NCBI GenBank assembly: GCA_016617855.1
Contig: JAECUM010001922.1
Location: 1-64,000 of the forward strand
Reading direction: 5' to 3'
DNA length: 64,000 nt
From: Megalonaias nervosa
Taxonomy: Eukaryota; Mollusca; Bivalvia; Unionida; Unionidae
Numbering within the stretch: position 1 is the first letter of the stretch; each line of letters opens with the position of its first letter. The notes beneath the pieces were generated by a model. The model was not told the origin of the DNA and made no database searches. It saw nothing but the letters and a program-made list of their open reading frames with translations. Position numbers and translations under genes: made by a program. Positions 1 to 10,229 of the stretch are shown here, one piece after another.

Positions 1-106
1 ACCACGCTGCAGCAACAGCACGTGAGACTTTTGCTACTTCAGGAAGTTTGCTAATTGCTGCTTTGCCTCTCCAATATCCTCTTGGGCTATAATAAACAGA
101 TTCCAT
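1..106 (-). pseudogene. N-terminal fragment of a second-type Polinton integrase, cut by the window edge
   Basis: On the minus strand an ATG at 106-104 opens a frame that runs off the window at base 1. The short peptide contains YYSPRGYWRG followed by a helical segment (KAAISKLPEVAKV). From family knowledge this SPRGYW-type start occurs in a class of Polinton/Maverick integrases also annotated as transposon-derived proteins in invertebrates. It is clearly different from the integrase at 296-1,212 and lies on the opposite strand, so it belongs to another element that continues upstream. Only about 35 codons are visible. Bases 107-295 between it and the duplicated block show no recognisable feature. 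Confidence 0.55.
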
Positions 107-295
107 TATAATAGTTACATGATTTAATTACCAGCCCCTAGCACTAGTTTACCTTTCACAGCAGATTTTACTAGGAAGCTATCAAGGTTTTCTCTGAGAG
201 ATTTATTTTTTATGGAATTTAATGCGTGAATCAGCTTTACATCTGCAATATGTCGTTGTTGCAAATCTTTACTTTTATACGGGACATCATGAAAG

Positions 296-1212
296 TATAT
301 GATGATCTTGCATCAGAACTACACAAACCTAACAAAAAGTTTCCGCGACGTAGCATCGTCACAAATGCCGTTAACGATATCTGGGTGATAGATTTAGTTG
401 ATGTGTCAAATCTTGCTCAGTTTAACGTTGGGGCTGACGGCGCTCCAAAGAAATATATTTTTCATGTCATAGATGTTTTTAGCAAATATGCATTTAGTGT
501 ACCGGTTTCAGATAAAACAGGAACGTCGATAACTGATGCGTTAAAACAGGTAATAACAAGTACAGAAAGAAAACCAAACAGAATCTGGACCGATCACGGA
601 GCAGAAATTTTTAATAAAAATTTTGTACAGTTTTTGGAACAAAATAACATCAAAAAATATGTTACAGGAAATGATGGTAAAAGGTTGTCGTCGAGCGATT
701 TAATCGCACACTAAACGAAAAATCCACAAATATTTGACAGCTAAAAATACAAATAAATATATTGACAATTTACAGCAAATTGTTGATGAATATAATAACA
801 CGAAGCACAGATCAATAAAAATGTCACCAGACGACGCAATTAAAAATCCGATATTGGCAAACGAAAACATGCACCGCAGACATAAATAGAAAGTTGGTGA
901 TCGAGTTAGAATTTCTCTGACGAAAAGGTGTTGGAGAAGGGATTTGCTCCAAACTGGAGCCAAGAAGTATTTGTTGTTGATAAAGTACATTTAACAATAC
1001 CAGTGACTTATGCGTTAACAGATTTATTAGGTGAACCTATAACTGGCAGTTTTTATGAACAAGAACTTCAGAAAACAGAACAAGATATATTCGTTATTGA
1101 AAAAGTTATTAGAAAGCACGGCAACAAAAGTTTATTTAAATGGCGGCGATATAGTGATAGATTTAAGAGCTCGATACCAACTCAGTCGATCTCGTCGACT
1201 GCGATAAAATAA
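296..1212 (+). pseudogene. Polinton retroviral-type integrase (copy 1), frameshifted, with C-terminal chromodomain
   Basis: A DDE/RNase H-fold integrase that would insert the element into host DNA. The first catalytic Asp lies in VIDLVDV (about 394), the second in IWTDHGAEIFN (about 590). The catalytic Glu sits in the VVER motif, which is in a different frame from about 685 on, because a frameshift after NDGK (about 678-684) sends the reading frame to a stop at 712. The following part (about 720-900) reads in the shifted frame through a TAG at 887 (AAA or TTT in copy 2). ORF 928-1,212 holds the last part, ending in a chromodomain-like stretch (IEKVIRKHGNKSLFKWRRYS). The N-terminal phospholipase region of copy 2 is missing: 226-295 is unrelated sequence that happens to supply an ATG. 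Confidence 0.88.
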
Positions 1213-1695
1213 TGTTATTATAAATTTGTTCGTACTTTACACGTACAGATTTACATCTGACCGGCCGACATAAAGAAATTAAATGTAATTTTCCTGCATT
1301 ATCGACTGTCATCAAATGAAATAGTTTTGCAAAAATAAAATCATATTCTATATTTCTTTGCTGGCCAGTTATTTTTATGTTAAGGAAAGGTTTTATAAGT
1401 TGCCAAAATACTTGTTGTTCGGCAACAGGAAAATTAAATTTTATTATTTTTTTTAGCGATGTGATACTTAACATTATATCGTCCAGTTGTCAGTCTGCTG
1501 TAAATTTTTTTTTTCAACAACGTCAACTACTTCATCTTCATCATCGTCATTGTTATTAAATAAAATATCATCTTCGTTATTGTCTGAGATTACGTCAGGG
1601 ATGAAATTGTCGTCGACGACTTTGTGGTTGGCGACTTTGTCGCTGGCGATTGTATCACTTGCATATATATCACCAAGTCTCTTCATTAAATCCAT
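1163..1695 (-). CDS. Unrecognised acidic protein, possibly two ORFs or one frameshifted gene
   Basis: Two minus-strand ORFs touch: 1,695-1,474 (73 codons, from MDLMKRLGDIY) is very acidic, with an Asp/Asn/Glu run (DNNEDDILFNNNDDDEDE), and 1,474-1,163 (103 codons) is mixed basic and hydrophobic with several Cys. The end overlaps the 3' end of the integrase on the other strand. Copy 2 keeps only the distal part (28,618 to about 28,795) because of its deletion. I do not recognise a family. The acidic tract could be a coding artefact of GAT/GTC-rich DNA, but an upstream ATG and the tight fit between integrase and the next gene favour a real small gene. Confidence 0.4.
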
Positions 1696-1731
1696 ATTAT
1701 GATAGTATTTTATCTAATTTATAGTAATAAA

Positions 1732-2025
1732 ATGACAACAGAAACAAAATCTCCTGATGTAAAATATCCTAAGAAAGTTAATATATTAAATTACAAAGAA
1801 CTAGCTGAAGCAGTTAGAAAATGTCTGTCAGGTTATGATGCTTATTCTGTTGTTATTGTAACGCATGGTGATTCCAAGAAAATTCTCCTAACAACAGCAG
1901 AAAAAAATAAACTTAATGATAGCGCATTGATAACACTAAAATTTGATCGAGATAATATTTTGATGTTTGCACATAATTGTCTTACTAAGACAGGATTAAG
2001 AAATATCATTAATCATTGTATTTGA
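1732..2025 (+). CDS. Unrecognised 97-codon Polinton protein
   Basis: Open from ATG at 1,732 (MTTETKSPDVKYPKKV) to a stop at 2,023-2,025. An upstream in-frame codon at 1,699 would add 11 hydrophobic residues, but the ATG at 1,732 is better placed, just after the divergent minus-strand ATG at 1,695. The predicted protein is a mixed alpha/beta globular small protein (VVIVTHGD, LITLKFDRD), charged, without membrane segments or Cys pairs. It lies between integrase and the HNH gene, whose 3' end overlaps it by about 17 bases on the other strand. It is uninterrupted while most neighbours are broken. Copy 2 has lost it by deletion. No function can be assigned. Confidence 0.5.
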   Translation: MTTETKSPDVKYPKKVNILNYKELAEAVRKCLSGYDAYSVVIVTHGDSKKILLTTAEKNKLNDSALITLKFDRDNILMFAHNCLTKTGLRNIINHCI

Positions 2026-2815
2026 GACTAAATCTGTTAAATGTTGATGTTGAAGTTGTTGATTTAGTTTTGCCATCATCTACAAATTGTATTGCAGCTG
2101 GATTAATCTTATGATATTTACCAGCAGCTGTTATTGATTTAAATTTCATTTCTTCATTAGTTTCAAGATTTATTGATATAATTGATTTTTTGGGGATTTT
2201 TAAAATTGGAACCATCATAATCGGCTCCTCGTTCAATGTTTTCTTTTGGTGTTACTAGATCTAAATTTTCTAGACGATTGTCGGATTTAATTTGGTTAAG
2301 ATGATCTATAACTAAATCATTTGGCATCGTGTTATTAAATGTTTCATAAACAAAACAGTGACTGTAATAACTAACTCGATCAGTTTTTGTTCCACGAACT
2401 ACTTATACATAGAAAACCAGCATTATGCAAATTTCCTAACACCTTTTTTTGTTTTTCGGTGTCTTATAATACCGTGATCATTAGCTTCATATAAATCAAA
2501 TACTGGATGACTTTCAAATTCGTTTTGTAATGCTAAATTTTCAATATTGTCATCATTAATCGAATTGTTTACTCTATAAACTCGCTGTCCATCTGGAATG
2601 TCTCCACAAAACAAAGTGTAAATGAAATCTTTTCTAAACATTTAGGTCCTATCTGTATTATCACCTTTTACGCTGATCTTATAACCAGCTGGTGTTGATT
2701 TACCAAACAGTTGTCCGTACTTGACGAGTATCACTGAACCTAACATATTTCCAGCATATATGTTGTACTTGGGGTGTACGTGATATTCTTCCTGTTCCTC
2801 TGCTGTCAATGTCAT
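2009..2815 (-). pseudogene. HNH homing-type endonuclease with NUMOD1-like domain, broken
   Basis: Read on the minus strand from ATG at 2,815. The first part has the look of a NUMOD4/HNH unit (YNIYAGNMLG, then DDNIENLALQNE); a stop TAA at about 2,644 interrupts it. A second unit starts at HPVFDLYEANDHG (about 2,500) and runs to an HNH core with VIDHLNQIKSDNRLENL followed by VTPKENIERG (about 2,310-2,230), which is the classic DH-x-N-x8-N pattern of phage and organelle HNH nucleases. After a frameshift near 2,200 comes a NUMOD1-like DNA-binding module (KFKSITAAGKYHKINPAAI). Such enzymes cleave DNA and promote their own spread. The gene sits between the small ORF and polymerase of copy 1 and is deleted in copy 2. 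Confidence 0.72.
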
Positions 2816-2911
2816 TTAACTCAGAATTTCTGTCATTATATTATATAGTATTTTTTCTATCTCTAATTGAAAAATACCTAAAAATCAATTAAATATAAAA
2901 TATATTATATA

Positions 2912-5900
2912 ATGTTAGAATTGCGAGATATTGCCAAAAAGAGCCTTATCAAGGCAGAAAAAAATTGCTACTGCATTTTCTGGCTACGATAACAGTTACA
3001 AATTTGATAATCAAAATGTTTTAGCAAATTTTAACTCCACAAATTTATTTAATCTTTTATAGCCTGTTATAGCGCAAGAACTTGCAGCTCATAAAAGTAT
3101 CAAGGTAATAGTACAGTATCATGTAATTTTATCAAAGTTATATGCAATCAAAAAAGATATAATTGACATAATTTTTGAAAATACAATTTCGACAGCGAAA
3201 TTTCTAAACCGTATCTAACAGCTAAATCCCGAAAAATATTAGCTGGAACAAATACTCCTCATTAGCTGATGAAATTCACCAAGAAATAAATAAAAAATTG
3301 GAGGAATTTACAACATCAGGAACAGGTTGGAAATTTGAAATGATGCAAGAAGTTTTATTTCATACAGCAAGATATAACGTACTTCGCGATAGTTCTTACG
3401 TTGATCTCCCTCAAAAAATTAAAAACAAAAAATGCTGTATAAACGTAAAAAGGAACGATGACCAATGTTTTCGTTGGGCAATTTTGTCTGCGGGACATCC
3501 TCAAAGTTGTAACTGTGATCGAGTTGAAAAATATTTGCCGTACAAAGACGAATTGGATTTTGACGGAATAACTTTTTCAGTGGCAGGGAATCAGACACCA
3601 AAGTTTGAAAAACAAAACGATATTTCAATGAATGTTTTCGGACTAGATGAAAAGGAAAATGTTTACCCAAGATATATTTCAGCGACTGCTAGTCAATCAA
3701 CTGTAAATTTTTTATTTTATAAAGGATATTATTGTTGGATAAAAGACTTTAACAGCCTTGTTGGCAGACAATATAATAAACACCATGGGATAAATATTTC
3801 TGCTACCGTTGTTTACAAGCTTTTCCTAAGGATGAAAAACTGCAAGATCATCTTAATGACTGTGTTAATTTTCAAAAAATAACAATGCCATCAGTGGAAA
3901 AAAACAATATTAAAATTTAAAAATTATAATCATAAATTAAGTATTCCGTTTGTTATTTATGCTGATTTCGAGTGTCTACTTGTCCCTGTGGCAGGTGCAG
4001 AAAATAATCCGAATAAATCAAGTACTAGAAAAATAGAACAACATGTTCCCTGTGGAGCAGCTTATAAAATAGTTTGTTGCACTAATGATAATTTTTCAAG
4101 TCCAGTAAAGTTATACAGATGTAGCAATGGCGATTCTAAAAGTCCGGCCGTGTGGTTACTAAAAAATTTAATAGACGATGTTAATAAACTTTTCAACAGG
4201 CTGCACTGGACAGCTCCAATGAAAATAACATCCAAACAACAACTTGATTTTAATAATGCAGTTAATTGTCATATCTGTGAAAAGTTATTAGGTGATAATA
4301 AAGTAATCGATCACTGTCATCTAACTGGCAAGTATCAAGAAGCAGCTAATAACAATTGCAATTTAAAATTTTATGATCCAGATTTTATTCCAGTTGTTTT
4401 ACATAATTTTCGTGGTTACGATAGTCATATCATTGTCGAAGGATTTTTCATTGAGGAAATTAAATCTAAACTAAAATTAAATAATATAATAAAATGTATT
4501 CTAAACAATTTAAAATTTTTTTATGTCAGTTACGCTCGGCAAATTACGTTTCTTTGACAGTCTGCAATTTACATTAGTATGATTAGAAGATCTTGTAGAA
4601 AATGCTGTAAAAGCTGGTAGCGAGTTTTATAACCTACGAAATTGTTTTGGAGAGAAATTTAATCTTCTGACAAGAAAAGGAATGTTTCCGTATGAATATC
4701 TCGACGACTGGAGCAGATCTGATGAAACTTCTCTGCCCGGCAAAGACAAATTTTACTCTCAATTAAAAGGCGAAGGTGTATCAGATGATGAGTACAAATA
4801 TGCACAAGATATTTGGAATAAATTTAGCTGTGAAACATTTGGTGATTATCATGATTTATATTTTAAAATAGATGTGTTATTGTTAGCTGATGTTTTCGAG
4901 AGTTTTCGTCGAGTTAGTCATGAAAATTATGGATTAGACCCCTGTTGATATTATTCTGCACCAGGACTATCGTGGGATGCTCTGCTAAAAACAAGCAGGA
5001 TAGAATTGGATCTCTTAACTGATGTTGATATGTTTAACTTCACTGAGAAAGGAATTCGCGGCGGAATTAGCGTTATAACAAAAAAATATGCGATAGCTAA
5101 TAATAAGTACTTGAAAAATTACAATAAAAATTTACCATCAAATTATATTATTTATCTGGACGCTTTTAATTTGTGTGGTTATGCAATGTCAGAGCCAATG
5201 CCGTGCAGTGGATTTCAATGCCTAACTCCAGATCAATTTCTTAGTGACACTAAAAATCTCCTAAAAAATGTCAGTTATTTTGTTGAGGTTGATCTCGGTT
5301 ATCCTGAGTCACTTCACAACCTACATAACGACTATCCGTTTTGTGCAGAGTCACTGATGATCGATTACAGTTTATTGTCACCTGAACAACAGGCAATGAC
5401 AACAGCAAAAAATTTGATTGTTAATAATCTAGTTCCAAATTTGTTAAATAAAAGACATTACGTGATTCATTACAAAAATTTAAAATAAGCAGTAGATGCT
5501 GGACTAGTCCTTAGGGAGGTTCATCGAGTTTTAAAATTAATCAATTACGGTGAATGGCAGATTATATTGATTTAAAAGCAAACGTCGTGCTATTGCTAAG
5601 ACCGACTTTGAGAAAAACTTTTTCAAGTTAATGAACAATTCGGTATTTGGTAAGACGATGGAGAATATTAGAAAGCGAGTAAATTCTGAGATTGTAAATG
5701 GTATAAATCGCAGAAATAAATTAGTTAACGATGACGGTTTTGTCAGTATGGAAATATTTAATGAAAATCGTTTTGCAATACAACGACGAAAAACAAATTT
5801 AAAGTTAAATAAACCTATTTACTTTGGTGCGTCGGTGTTGGACATATCAAAATGGCTGATGTACGATTTTCACCATGGGTTTGTTAAGAGAGTCTGGCCA

Positions 5901-6423
5901 TATTCAGAGTTGCTATTTACTGATACAGATTCGTTAGTTTATAATATAAAATGTGAGGATATCTATGAAGACGTCTATGACCACCGTGACTTATTTGATT
6001 TATCGGATTATTCAGCAAGTAGTGGATTTCATGATGATATAAATAAAAAAGTTATTGGCAAAATGAAAGATGAATTTATGTTTGTGTCAGTTAAGGAATT
6101 TGTTGGACTTTGAAGGAAAATGTATGACGCAATATTAGATGACAATAAACTGACAAACAAGCGAAAGGTATTCCTCGTGGATATGTGAAAAGATGTATAA
6201 GTTTGATGACTTTAAAGCAGCAATAAACAGTAATGTCAGCTTTAGTAAAACAAATGTTATTAGAACAAATTATCACAAACTTGAAACAGATACAATTATA
6301 AAACGTGGACTAAGTAATTTTGACGATAAGAGATACTGTGAGGACGGAATTAATACACTCGCTATTGGGCATTATGCAAGTTATAATATATTTAATTTAA
6401 TTTTGTCTAACATTAAAAAATAA
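2912..6423 (+). pseudogene. Protein-primed DNA polymerase B (copy 1), multiply broken
   Basis: The replicative polymerase of Polintons. ATG at 2,912; an N-terminal module to about 3,880 ends in a C2HC zinc finger (CYRCLQAF then DHLNDC). Exonuclease motif I is YADFEC (about 3,960), an Endo VII-like CHIC...DHCHLTGK cluster is at about 4,265-4,340, Exo II is HNFRGYDSH (about 4,400) and Exo III DVLLLADVFE (about 4,872). Polymerase motif A region is at about 5,155-5,200 (LDAFNLCGYAMSEPMP), motif B NSVFGKTMENIRKR (about 5,638) and motif C FTDTDSLVY (about 5,919). The C-terminal part includes SNFDDKRYCEDG (about 6,318). Breaks: frameshift near 2,957, TAG about 3,060, further shifts near 3,190-3,300, 3,810 and 4,520, stops at 3,918, 4,579, 4,946 and 5,486, and shifts near 5,500-5,630 and 6,110-6,190. 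It ends TAA at 6,423, overlapping the next ATG. Confidence 0.93.
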
Positions 6424-6869
6424 TGTTCGAAAATTTAACATTAGGCGATGGAGGTAGCAGCAAAATTAAAAAATTAATGATCAATGGCAAACCACTTCAG
6501 TTTGGATTTAACGATGAAATTTCGGGTATTTGTTTTAGTAAATTTGATAAAATTAAACTTTCGCTTATCAAATCAGATAACAGCAAATATTTTGATTATC
6601 TTGAAAAATTACGAGATGAACTTTTGTTGAAATATGGTAACCTTCACGATCTGATAAGTCAGGACAAATATACCAAAATAAATAGCAACCTAAACCAGTC
6701 TTTTGCAAAAGGTTGTAAGTATTTTATCAACAGGGTAACACTGAAAGAGCTATTTGAATGTTATCAAAAAGTAAGCAGAAAAATTAAATTTTATTTGTAT
6801 AAACATGATGATAAATTATTTTTAATTGCTACCGTTGAAACATTACTTATAGGTGAAGAAGTTCTTTAA
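6423..6869 (+). CDS. Unrecognised conserved 148-codon Polinton protein, intact
   Basis: Starts with the ATG of a TAATG overlap: the polymerase stop TAA and this ATG share one base, as expected of compact viral genes. It is open for 148 codons to TAA at 6,867-6,869. The protein is Lys/Phe/Ile-rich and basic, predicted mostly helical with beta segments, no obvious membrane span and no Cys cluster (begins MFENLTLGDGGSSKIKK; core KFDKIKLSLIKSDNSKYFD). It lies between polymerase and the right terminal repeat, a place where an accessory replication factor such as a single-strand DNA-binding protein would fit, but that is inference from position only. The copy 2 version at 30,748 is frameshifted. 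Confidence 0.6.
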   Translation: MFENLTLGDGGSSKIKKLMINGKPLQFGFNDEISGICFSKFDKIKLSLIKSDNSKYFDYLEKLRDELLLKYGNLHDLISQDKYTKINSNLNQSFAKGCKYFINRVTLKELFECYQKVSRKIKFYLYKHDDKLFLIATVETLLIGEEVL

Positions 6870-6893
6870 AAAATTTCTCACAGTCTGTCAGGC

Positions 6894-7674
6894 TAAATTC
6901 AAGAAAATGTTTCGCACTTACCTTGCTTACATCCACAGAAATGACTACAAAGAAGAATCTGGCTGCTTTTTTTTTAGAGTTATAACACCCACACAAAATT
7001 TTCCAGAATGATCTTTGAGATTTTCCATTAGGTAATTTTTCCATTACAGTTGGAGATTTATATTACGTAATTTTCTAAAACAGTTGGAAATTTCTATTAC
7101 AGTTGGAATTTCCATTACGTAATTTTTCTAAAAGTTTGGAATTTCCATTACGTAATTTTTCTAAAACAGTTGGGGATTTCCATTACATAATTTTTCCATT
7201 ACAGTTGGGGATTTCTATTACATAATTTTTCCATTACAGTTGGGGATTTCTATTACAGTTTGAGATTTCCAGTACGTAATCGTTGGGGATTTACAAACGA
7301 ATACATACATCTCTATATGTATCGTCCAGCTGTTGCCACATGTATTCCCAATTAAAAGTATATATGTCAGACTGCATATATATTGATTCATTGTAATGGT
7401 TACCTCCTGTACAGAAACGTGTGTATTCTTACCAGGATAAATGTGATATATACATCAAGATTAGGTAAGATTTTATTTGTAATCTAATGTCTGTTATAGT
7501 AGTAAAAGAAAATGAAATCCTTCCTTGACAAATATATTTTTTGTCACCTTATTCTGAGCTACAGGTTGGTGAACATTAGGAGGAAGGGGGTTTGGTAAAT
7601 AAAATGTCAGTTTATAAGTGTTTTGGAGGGAAATGGAGGTCTTTGAGATGGGCTTCCCATCTTCTTTTACTACT
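6894..7674 (+). repeat. Right terminal inverted repeat, Polinton copy 1
   Basis: Matches the reverse complement of 17,574-18,393 and the direct sequence 31,228-31,953. Bases 7,020-7,290 are an array of short degenerate repeats built from an ATTACGTAAT palindrome, TTTTTCCATTACAGTTGG and GGGGATTTCC. TTACGTAA occurs at 7,063-7,070, 7,115-7,122 and 7,148-7,155. The outer end is CTTTTACTACT at 7,664-7,674, a terminal ACT/AGT tandem typical of Polinton ends. Confidence 0.88.
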
Positions 7675-7679
7675 CTAAC

Positions 7680-8368
7680 TAGCAGCAAACAATGAACACC
7701 AAAGGCGGCACATCACATATTAAGCAATCAGATTTCTAAAAGATTTGCCATTTAGTTAATAAATTAAATGGGAATGAATGTGAATCACAAAAATGCTCAT
7801 GATACACTGGACTGGCTAAGGAATTTACTCTCCCTCTCTCTCTTTAGTTTGCTATATCCTTCAACAAATATGGATAATGATGAGATAACTCATCCTGCGA
7901 TACATTTGCAATCGCCAGTTGCTACAGTACTATCAGCTATGTGTGACTCGTGTGGCTTCTCCGATTAGGATTTGGATCTGATTGCGTTGGTATTGACAAT
8001 GCTGTGTTCACCTGTATACATCCATCCACTATGAAATTAATTATATGCAACAAAAGATTTGTGCGTCCTCATGTTTTCGCGAGTATATAGCCTTGAAGAG
8101 CCATCTAAATATGCGTAGATTTGTACAAATTGTAATTCTGGTCACATAGGAAAATTGACCACCCACGATTAAATATACAATTATTTATATATGATTTCAG
8201 TTGCAACAAAAGGAGATTGATCACAAAATCTCTTGCTTTGGTTGATTAGACCAAATATAAACTCTCTTTTTGAAACTTGAAAATTGTGCAGATGATTACA
8301 CGTACTCCTTATCCACCCAATAAAACTTGTAAGAAATCACTCAGGGTTTGAAGCAGTTCAAAACAAGA
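7680..8368. other. Non-coding flank next to Polinton end
   Basis: Shared with 31,959-32,685. Contains a short CT-rich microsatellite at about 7,828-7,845 that is much longer in the other copy. No gene is seen. Confidence 0.6.
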
Positions 8369-8743
8369 TTAGATAAAGTCTTTAACGGGACATACATAAA
8401 GAGCACATGCAGGTAAGGACTTTTCCCACTTTGTTGAAAATATTTGGCTGGTAAAAATTCTATGTATTATTTGAGTCTGAAACAATCTCAGTTTGGGACA
8501 TTTAATTATTTTTAACGGCAGGCAAAAGTATTCCTTCCAGTTACTCTCATCTGTAAACTCATATTCTTGATTCCATTTCGATAGAGATGTTGACCTAGAA
8601 GTATTATCTTTTAGTTTTTTATGTATACTCTTACAGCCCTTTTTTTCCCAAATGAGCAAAATTACAGCTTTTTTGCAAAAATGGGTCATGTAAATTTTGA
8701 TTAATGCTTTATATGAAGTTTGTTGGAAAAAAATGAATGGCAC
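8369..8743 (-). pseudogene. LINE ORF2 C-terminal fragment (first of two)
   Basis: A 124-codon minus-strand frame contains the pattern W..EY.FTDESNWKEYFCLPLK...PKLRLFQTQIIHRIFTSQ. In non-LTR retrotransposons a stretch of this type lies between reverse transcriptase and the C-terminal zinc knuckle. There is no RT domain, no start and no 3' tail, so it is a decayed fragment. A second copy at 9,814-9,539 keeps only KWNQEYEFTDG and flanking residues. Confidence 0.5.
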
Positions 8744-9538
8744 TGAGCATGCATTGAAACTCTAGGATGCTAACATGCATTCTAAATTTATTAAAACAAA
8801 TTGTCTATTTTAATCTGTGAACTGTTTTCATAACTCAATCGTTTACATCCAAAATTTCCTTTTTCACCCAGTACATGTATATAACGCTAGAATTTCCAAC
8901 ATTAATATTAGGATTCATCCATATTGGAGTTTTAAGAAAATTGTATTGAGTCCTCTACATTAAATTTGTTATGTAATTCAATCTATGCTGCCAATGCATG
9001 AGTCCAGAATGCATTCAAAGTATTTCTCACCTTGTCATAAAATCTATACCAAAAGTGAAAAACATGTCTATATTTGTCATGGGCGTTGATTAAATCTCTA
9101 TTTAGGCTTAGAGGCGAAGTGTCTTGTCATAAAAATGAGGTTCAATGAATGTACGAACATGTTTACATCAAAAAATAATCCTTCCAGTCACTCTCATCCA
9201 TAAAATCACATTCTTGATTCCATTTCAATAGAGGTGAGCTTAATTAAAATTGTAATTGTTATTTGAGAATATACTACGAATCATTCAAAGGGATGTTGTA
9301 TAATTGCCATCAAAGTTTTTCCATGAACAATTTATATATGCGTAATATTTTTCTGACATGTAATAGAACTTCGTTGCTTTTTCTAAATAGGCAATATTTG
9401 ATTTTCATTGCTAAATATACATTTATAGATATATGATTTCAGTTGCAACGAAAGGAGACTGATCACAAAATCTCTTTCTTTTGGCTGATTAAACCAAATA
9501 TGAACTCTCTTTGTGAAACTTGTGCAGATGATTACTGT

Positions 9539-9814
9539 TTATCCACCCACTAAAACTAGCAAGTAATTATTCAGGTTTTGAAACAGTTCCCGAAAACTTA
9601 AAGTCTCTAACGAGTCATACATTAAGAGTACATACTTGTAGGGACTTTTCCAATTTATTTCAAAATGTATTGGTTGGTAAAAAGTCCCATCTGTAAACTC
9701 ATATTCTTGATTCCATTTGAATAGAGATGTTGACCTAGAAGTATTATCTTTTAGTTTTTGATGTATACTCTTACAGCCCCTTTTTTTAAAGAGCAAAATT
9801 ACAGCTTTTTGCAA
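9539..9814 (-). pseudogene. LINE ORF2 C-terminal fragment (second of two)
   Basis: Same decayed LINE segment as 8,369-8,743 (shared CKSIH.KLKDNTSRSTSL.KWNQEYEFTD), disrupted after about 50 codons. Part of the internal tandem duplication. Non-functional. Confidence 0.45.
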
Positions 9815-10229
9815 AAATGTTTACATGCATTCTAAATTTATTACAAAAATCGACTATTTTAATCCATGAAATGTTTTTATTAACTAAATTGTTTACATCC
9901 AAAATTCTTTTTTCCACCCAGTGCATGCATATAACACTAGAATTTGCAACATTAATAATAGGATTCATCCATGATGGAGTTTTAAGAAAATCGTACAAGT
10001 CCTCTACATTAAATTTGTTATGTAATTCAACAGATGCTGCAAATGCATCAGTAGATAATGCATTTAAAAGTATTTCTCACCTTTGTCGTAAAATCTATAC
10101 CAAATGTGAAAAACATGTCAATATTTGTCATGGGCATTGATTAAATCTCTATTTTAGGTTTAGAGGTGAAGTTACTTCTCCCCCAAGTGAGTTTCAATGA
10201 ATGTACAAACATGTTTACATCAAACATTT

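Larger units (their letters stand above)
296..7674 (+). mobile_element. Polinton/Maverick copy 1, right half only
   Basis: This segment carries, in order, integrase, an acidic minus-strand ORF, a 97-codon ORF, an HNH endonuclease (minus), protein-primed DNA polymerase B, a 148-codon ORF and the right terminal repeat ending ACTACT at 7,674. The set and order match the right part of copy 2, apart from the genes deleted there. The capsid genes, ATPase, protease and left terminal repeat expected of a 15-20 kb Polinton are absent; the homology stops at 296 inside the integrase. The five bases after the end (CTAAC, 7,675-7,679) equal the five bases before the left end of copy 2 (17,569-17,573). Confidence 0.85.
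8183..10224. repeat. Internal tandem duplication of about 1.2 kb holding LINE fragments
   Basis: The block beginning tttatatatgatttcagttgc near 8,183 recurs near 9,420, and both blocks end with a gaatgta..aacatgtttacatcaaa motif (about 9,145-9,170 and 10,199-10,224). The two are diverged and differ by internal indels. The same two-block arrangement is present in the other copy at about 32,485-34,610, so this tandem predates the large duplication. Confidence 0.65.
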
